The notes under the pieces: generated by a model
Database searches by the model: none
The model's input: the letters and a program-made list of their open reading frames with translations, nothing else
What the model was told of the DNA's origin: nothing
DNA from: Acidilobaceae archaeon UBA162
GTDB taxonomy: Archaea > Thermoproteota > Thermoprotei_A > Sulfolobales > Acidilobaceae
Reading direction: 5' to 3'
Length of the DNA stretch: 9,229 bases
Assembly (NCBI GenBank): GCA_002496425.1
Contig: DAJS01000007.1
Span: 4,756-13,984 of the forward strand
Made by a program: the position numbers and the translations under genes
Part shown: piece after piece, positions 5,914 through 9,229 of the stretch
Position numbering within the stretch: the stretch's first letter is position 1
Layout of the letters: every line of letters starts with the position of its first letter

Positions 5914-6792
5914 TTGTCACAGGGCAATTACATAGAAACATATGACCTGACCAAGGTCTATAAGAATGGCATTCAAGCCCTCCGAGGCGTAAGTATGAGG
6001 CTGAGCTCGAGAATATCATGTGTTATAGGCAGGAATGGGGCTGGGAAGACGACGTTGATCAGGATACTCTCGACCCAACTCAGGCCCACCTCAGGCAGGG
6101 CCCTGATCCTCGGCCTTGACTTGATTAAGGATAGGGATGAGATCAGGAAGAGGATCTGCAGCGTGCCCCAGGAGGCCAGGCCCGTGGGAGTTGCTTCTCC
6201 CTTCGAGCACGTGGTCATGTATCTCGTGGCCAGGGACTGGAGCGTGAGCGACGCGATGAGGGAGGCCAGGAGAGCCCTGAGAGAGGTGGGACTCGGCGAC
6301 TTCATGAATACGCCTACTGATGAGCTGAGCGGCGGCATGAAGAGGAAGGTGTTCCTGGCCATGGCGCTGGCGGCTAACGCGGAGCTCACCTTCCTTGACG
6401 AGCCTACAACTGGCCTTGACCCTGTCTCAAGGATAGAGACCTGGGGCTCAGTAAGGAGGCTGAGGTCAAACGTAGTGCTCACGACCCACGATATGGAGGA
6501 GGCCCAGGCGCTCTGCGAGCACATAGTGCTCCTGGACTCAGGCAAGGTGGTAGTTGAGGGGACCCCCGAGGACCTCATGGCACCCCTCAAGGGCAAGGTA
6601 AGGGTTGAGGGCTATGGCGACATAGTAATCGGGGGCATGAAGGTGTCATACATGAGTCCCGAGGAGGCCAAACAGCTCATAGGCGAGGGCCTGAAGGTCT
6701 CAATAAGGCCTGTGAGCCTCGAGGACCTGTTCATAGTCAACGGCCTTGTGCCACCGTCCCAGGAGCCCGAGAGGGGCGAGGAGGAGTGGTAA
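5914..6792 (+). CDS. ABC transporter ATP-binding protein, exporter type
   Basis: A 292-residue cytoplasmic ATPase that drives the membrane partner encoded next. All motifs are present: Walker A GRNGAGKTT at 39-47, Q-loop Gln86 in SVPQEARP, signature LSGGM at 138-142, Walker B LTFLDEP at 158-164 with catalytic Glu163, D-loop GLDP at 167-170 and switch His192 in TTHDMEEA. The order and the tail after about residue 225 fit the drug/lipid ABC-2 exporter group (CcmA/NatA/DrrA-like). The start is TTG at 5914, with a TATA-like box about 35 bases upstream; the only other nearby start, GTG 5907, is out of frame. The 3' end overlaps the permease start by 7 bases, a sign of translational coupling. The exported compound is unknown, and the copper ATPase remnant upstream does not indicate a metal substrate. 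Confidence 0.93.
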   Translation: MSQGNYIETYDLTKVYKNGIQALRGVSMRLSSRISCVIGRNGAGKTTLIRILSTQLRPTSGRALILGLDLIKDRDEIRKRICSVPQEARPVGVASPFEHVVMYLVARDWSVSDAMREARRALREVGLGDFMNTPTDELSGGMKRKVFLAMALAANAELTFLDEPTTGLDPVSRIETWGSVRRLRSNVVLTTHDMEEAQALCEHIVLLDSGKVVVEGTPEDLMAPLKGKVRVEGYGDIVIGGMKVSYMSPEEAKQLIGEGLKVSIRPVSLEDLFIVNGLVPPSQEPERGEEEW

Positions 6793-7523
6793 ACTTAAGG
6801 GTCAGGATGAGGTTCGTATTTGTCTTCGCCTGGTTCTACGGCTGGTCCTCAGTTAAGAGGGGAGTCACGTGGGTGCTGTCGTACCTGGCACTGCCGCTGG
6901 CTACGCTATTCATGATATATATGATCAGCAGGGGAATGCTGCTTGACTACGCGCTTGTAGGCGGCACCCTCGCAATGGTGACGGCCAACGCACTTGGCGC
7001 CCTAGGCGACACAGCGTTCTTCAGGCTGGAGACCAGGCTTCAGGACCTGTTAGTAGCTGCCAACGTAAGCCCGCTTGAGTACCTGCTGGGCATTGGGTTT
7101 GGCAACCTTATCTACTCATTCCCCGGCCTGGCGCTCTTCATAGTGCTCATAGCAGTCTTCAGGGCAATAACGTCGCCCCTAGGGTGGGGACTGCTGATAC
7201 TCTCAATACTGGTCCTTCCTGTTGGGGCCTCAGGTCTAGCGTTCCTGGGCGGCAGCAGGATAAGCCACATGAGAAACAGCTGGGGCATAGCAGCGTTAGT
7301 CATGATATTCCTAACCCTGCTTCCCCCTCTCTATTACCCCTACTGGCTGCTCCCGAAGTACGCGCTCTATGCGCTCATGATAAGCCCTGCGACACCAGCC
7401 TCAGTGGTGATCCAGCAGGTCATGGCTGGCAACCCGCCCAGTGCTCTGGCGCTAGCCCTACTGCTTTTAGAGAACCTGGCCTATGCTATGCTGGGGCTGA
7501 GCATGGGGAGGTGGGAGGATTGA
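6786..7523 (+). CDS. ABC-2 type transporter permease
   Basis: A 245-residue integral membrane protein, the partner of the ATPase just upstream. Hydrophobic segments lie at about 28-49, 55-75, 99-127, 131-155, 166-187 and 218-239, giving the usual six helices. The segment ending the fifth helix, LTLLPPLYYPYWLLP (176-190), followed by SPATPASVV (200-208), matches the conserved region of ABC-2 permeases. The coupling helix is probably in the loop before residue 99 (RLQDLLVAANVSPLEYL), which is the typical (D/E)-LL-x-(A/T)-P/S pattern contacting the ATPase. The start is GTG 6786, inside the end of the ATPase gene and just after a GAGG-rich stretch; ATG 6807 is a possible alternative. The stop overlaps the start of the zinc-ribbon gene. 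The substrate is unknown. Confidence 0.88.
   Translation: MVNLRVRMRFVFVFAWFYGWSSVKRGVTWVLSYLALPLATLFMIYMISRGMLLDYALVGGTLAMVTANALGALGDTAFFRLETRLQDLLVAANVSPLEYLLGIGFGNLIYSFPGLALFIVLIAVFRAITSPLGWGLLILSILVLPVGASGLAFLGGSRISHMRNSWGIAALVMIFLTLLPPLYYPYWLLPKYALYALMISPATPASVVIQQVMAGNPPSALALALLLLENLAYAMLGLSMGRWED
7507..7513 (+). promoter_or_regulatory. Shine-Dalgarno site for the zinc-ribbon gene
   Basis: GGAGGTG lies inside the permease 3' end, 6 bases before TTG 7520. The spacing supports TTG 7520 over the in-frame GTG 7511, which overlaps the site itself. Confidence 0.6.
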
Positions 7524-7681
7524 CCGTTTGGAAGCTCAAGTGCACCGAGTGCGGCAACGTGTGGGAGCTCAGGACAGGCATGGACATAAGCAAGCTGAAG
7601 GATGGCAGGATATACCATTACTGCCCCTACTGCAAGAGAAACACGTTTCACGTGATAGTTGGTAGGGAGGACGAGGCCTAA
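7520..7681 (+). CDS. 53-residue zinc-ribbon protein
   Basis: A very small, soluble protein with two CxxC knuckles, Cys8-x2-Cys11 (CTEC) and Cys35-x2-Cys38 (CPYC), separated by 23 residues. This is the standard spacing of a single zinc ribbon, with aromatic and basic residues between the knuckles and a TFHVIV strand after the second. The tail is acidic (GREDEA). I know of small crenarchaeal zinc-ribbon proteins of this kind but cannot assign a function; RNA, DNA or protein binding are all plausible. The TTG start overlaps the permease TGA (ATTGA arrangement) and has a good Shine-Dalgarno site, so it is probably translated by coupling to the ABC operon. A longer open frame continues upstream to 7184, but that part is antisense-like noise within the permease gene in another frame and lacks family features. 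The TAA stop overlaps the convergent permease stop by three bases. Confidence 0.8.
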   Translation: MTVWKLKCTECGNVWELRTGMDISKLKDGRIYHYCPYCKRNTFHVIVGREDEA

Positions 7682-9108
7682 CACTCAGGGCACGTGGTCT
7701 CCCTTATCCTCGACAGCCTGGGCCTAAGGGCCGTCAACTCAACGACAACTATTAGGGCTGCCGAGAGAACCAACGCCACCGCGTACCAGAGGTTGACCAC
7801 TGAGTAGTAAAGGGTCAGCGCCAGAAGTGCAGCCCCTAGGACCAGCGCTACCCTGCCAGCCCACGTGGATACCCTGAAGGCTCCCACGACTATCAGTATC
7901 AGGCTTATCACGTAGTACAGGGAGTCAATGGCGTATGCGTCCTCCATGGCGTAGTACGTTAACCCTATGGAGCTTCTCGCACCGCCAAGGTATGATGCGA
8001 GATAGGCCAGGGCTATGGTCAGCACAGCAACGCCAGTGCTGAAGTACAGGGCGTAGTGGGGGCTCCTGAACCTGGGGTGGACCCTGGCAAGCCATGAGGG
8101 AAGAAGTCCGTCCCTTGCCATGCCGTAAAGCATTCTGGCCGTGGCGTTTAGGGTGGCCAGGTAGCAGCCGAAGACGCTGAACATGACTGCTATGGCAAAT
8201 AGGTAGAGGCCAGGCACCCCTAGGTACTCCTTAACCTGGAAATAGATAGGATTGGGGCCCATGCCTGAGGCCTGATTCACGAACTTGTTTATGGCGCTCT
8301 GCGAGTAGCCTACATTAACCACGATAGCATATGTTACTAGGACGTAGAGAATCCCCATTATCACTGTGGCCCAGAGCGTGCCCGTGGGCACACTCCTCCT
8401 CGGGTCCCTGGCCTCCTCCGAGACCTGCGTGCTGACCTCGAAGCCCATGAAGTACGTGATGCCGAAGATCAGACCCCCTGAGAGGGCTGCCAACAGCCTG
8501 CCGAGGCTGGTCGCGTATGTGCCCTGAGGGGTCAGAGGAAGCAGAGAGAGCGATGTCAGGTGGGAGTGAAAGGTTAAGGCCACGAATATGAGTAACACCA
8601 CGATCTCAACGCTTGTCAGGCCCAGCTCAGTCCTGATGCTCGGCCTTATACCGAGGACCGCCGGCACCAGTGCCAGGACAACAGGGATGAAGAGAAGCAT
8701 CAGCGGGTTGAGGGAGTGACCAGTGATGGCCCAAATACCCTCGGTGCCCAGGTAGGCGAAGGCTATAGCTACCGAGCCTACCCCTATTATGCTGTAAAGT
8801 ATTGTGTAAACCACCCCGTTGAAGAACCCTACCTTGGAGTTGAGGGTGTTGGTAACGTAGGCGTAGAAGCTGGCAGCGTGGGGGAAGTGTCTGGAGAGCA
8901 GGAACACAGCATAGACCACGGCCAGCACCCCAAGGAGCGTCAGAATCATGGCTAGGGGCGCTGCAGCCATGGCGCTCCCCATTATCAGTGCCGCTCCCCC
9001 TGCCACGCTGTAGGCAGGCGCCTGGCCGGCAAGCGAGTTGTATAGTGTGCCCATAAGGCCGACCGCGTTCCTCCTCAAACCCTGAAGCCTGCCCTCGGGC
9101 TTTGACAT
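7678..9108 (-). CDS. APC-family amino acid permease
   Basis: A 476-residue integral membrane protein that probably imports amino acids or amines using an ion gradient. It shows about 12 hydrophobic segments, for example about 32-71, 95-128, 134-154, 163-190, 205-225, 246-267, 298-318, 353-373, 395-415 and 419-459. APC signatures are visible: the unwound first helix region NSLAGQAPAYSVAGG (24-38), GFEVSTQVSEEARDPRRSVP (222-241), and the conserved loop ARMLYGMARDGLLPSWLARV followed by HPRF (324-347). Length is normal. Substrate specificity cannot be read. The start is ATG 9108; no clear Shine-Dalgarno or TATA box at the ideal distance was found. The protein ends in TTCPEC, a two-cysteine tail on the cytoplasmic side that is unusual for the family. 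The gene is convergent with the zinc-ribbon gene, with stops overlapping and no room for a terminator between them. Confidence 0.92.
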   Translation of the reverse strand: MSKPEGRLQGLRRNAVGLMGTLYNSLAGQAPAYSVAGGAALIMGSAMAAAPLAMILTLLGVLAVVYAVFLLSRHFPHAASFYAYVTNTLNSKVGFFNGVVYTILYSIIGVGSVAIAFAYLGTEGIWAITGHSLNPLMLLFIPVVLALVPAVLGIRPSIRTELGLTSVEIVVLLIFVALTFHSHLTSLSLLPLTPQGTYATSLGRLLAALSGGLIFGITYFMGFEVSTQVSEEARDPRRSVPTGTLWATVIMGILYVLVTYAIVVNVGYSQSAINKFVNQASGMGPNPIYFQVKEYLGVPGLYLFAIAVMFSVFGCYLATLNATARMLYGMARDGLLPSWLARVHPRFRSPHYALYFSTGVAVLTIALAYLASYLGGARSSIGLTYYAMEDAYAIDSLYYVISLILIVVGAFRVSTWAGRVALVLGAALLALTLYYSVVNLWYAVALVLSAALIVVVELTALRPRLSRIRETTCPEC

Positions 9109-9141
9109 AATACGCTCGGGTGACTTAGAGGTCGAGAGCTC

Positions 9142-9169
9142 GAAAAAGGCGCTGCTGAACGTTCAGCAG
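9142..9169 (-). terminator. Palindrome followed by a T-run, terminator-like on the minus strand
   Basis: Bases 9152-9169 form a perfect 18-base palindrome (CTGCTGAAC paired with GTTCAGCAG). On the minus strand it is followed after CGCC by T5 (bases 9147-9143). This looks like an intrinsic terminator for a minus-strand gene entering from the right. Archaeal terminators usually depend on the T-run alone, and a perfect palindrome without a loop may equally be an operator for the permease gene 44 bases downstream. Confidence 0.45.
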
Positions 9170-9228
9170 GGCCTCGGTCGGGCTGGCTCCAACACCCTGT
9201 TGGAGTTATAGGCGATGGCCTCAACTGC
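9163..9228 (-). CDS. Possible 3' end of a minus-strand gene (partial)
   Basis: The minus strand is open from the window edge for 21 codons and ends at TGA (9165-9163). The encoded piece, AVEAIAYNSNRVLEPARPRP plus Cys, is plausibly protein-like, and its codons (AGG for Arg, high GC3) resemble the neighbours. The stop falls within the palindrome that precedes a T-run. However, the stretch is short, other frames are also open, and no family can be recognised. It is offered as a low-confidence guess. Confidence 0.3.
   Translation of the reverse strand, partial: AVEAIAYNSNRVLEPARPRPC
9187..9205. repeat. Perfect hairpin-forming inverted repeat
   Basis: CTCCAACA (9187-9194) and TGTTGGAG (9198-9205) are perfect inverted copies around a CCC loop. 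It lies 17 bases to the right of the palindrome at 9152-9169. It may lie inside the possible 3' coding end noted here, or be part of a regulatory region. Confidence 0.45.
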
Positions 9229-9229
9229 C

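Noticed and set aside
5973..6596. 207-codon open frame on the minus strand
   Set aside because: It lies fully antisense to the ABC ATPase, whose motifs are complete. Its protein is serine- and leucine-rich with no family look, as expected for a shadow frame of GC-rich DNA.
7184..7519. Upstream extension of the zinc-ribbon frame
   Set aside because: It overlaps the permease gene in another frame; the extension is proline- and serine-rich, without domain features, while the Shine-Dalgarno site and stop overlap point to TTG 7520.
9104..9211. Open plus-strand frame ending in TAG at 9209-9211
   Set aside because: It has no start codon clear of the permease gene, and uses CGC and CGG for Arg and TCG for Ser, unlike its neighbours; the minus-strand frame fits better.
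1..9229. CRISPR array, insertion sequence, phage or defence system
   Set aside because: No regularly spaced direct repeats, transposase motifs, terminal inverted repeats flanking a gene, or known defence domains were found; the genes are mostly metabolic and transport functions.

Overview
This window looks like part of a hyperthermophilic or thermoacidophilic crenarchaeal chromosome, perhaps Acidilobus or a relative; that genus guess comes from overall feel, not from a marker gene. The supporting signs are AGG and ATA as favoured codons, high third-position GC, frequent TTG and GTG starts, A/T-rich TATA-like boxes about 26 bases before several start codons (leaderless transcripts), only occasional Shine-Dalgarno sites, very tight gene packing, and archaeal-type protein families.

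Layout. The first 26 bases are the 5' end of a minus-strand tRNA. Divergent from it are a small winged-helix regulator (123-521) and a TIM-barrel amidohydrolase (559-1542), each with its own TATA-like box. Next is an acetate block: AMP-forming acetyl-CoA synthetase (1627-3621), a SatP/GPR1-FUN34-YaaH acetate transporter (3664-4233) and a GNAT acetyltransferase (4325-4837) that resembles archaeal Pat protein-lysine acetyltransferases. Together these could import acetate, activate it, and reversibly switch the synthetase off by acetylating its catalytic lysine. The last step is inference.

Convergent with the GNAT gene is a membrane-anchored winged-helix protein (4827-5462, minus). Upstream of it on the same strand lies a decayed fragment of a copper-type P1B ATPase (about 5498-5811) with frameshifts and most of the protein missing. 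A compact plus-strand operon follows: ABC exporter ATPase (5914-6792), ABC-2 permease (6786-7523) and a 53-residue zinc-ribbon protein (7520-7681), all overlapping. Its last stop codon overlaps that of a convergent APC-family amino acid permease (7678-9108, minus). The right edge (9109-9229) holds a perfect 18-base palindrome followed on the minus strand by a T-run, a second perfect hairpin, and possibly the 3' end of another minus-strand gene.

No CRISPR array, insertion sequence or obvious phage gene was seen. The most interesting points are the acs-satP-Pat-like cluster, the copper ATPase remnant next to a membrane-bound regulator, and the zinc-ribbon microprotein coupled to the ABC exporter.
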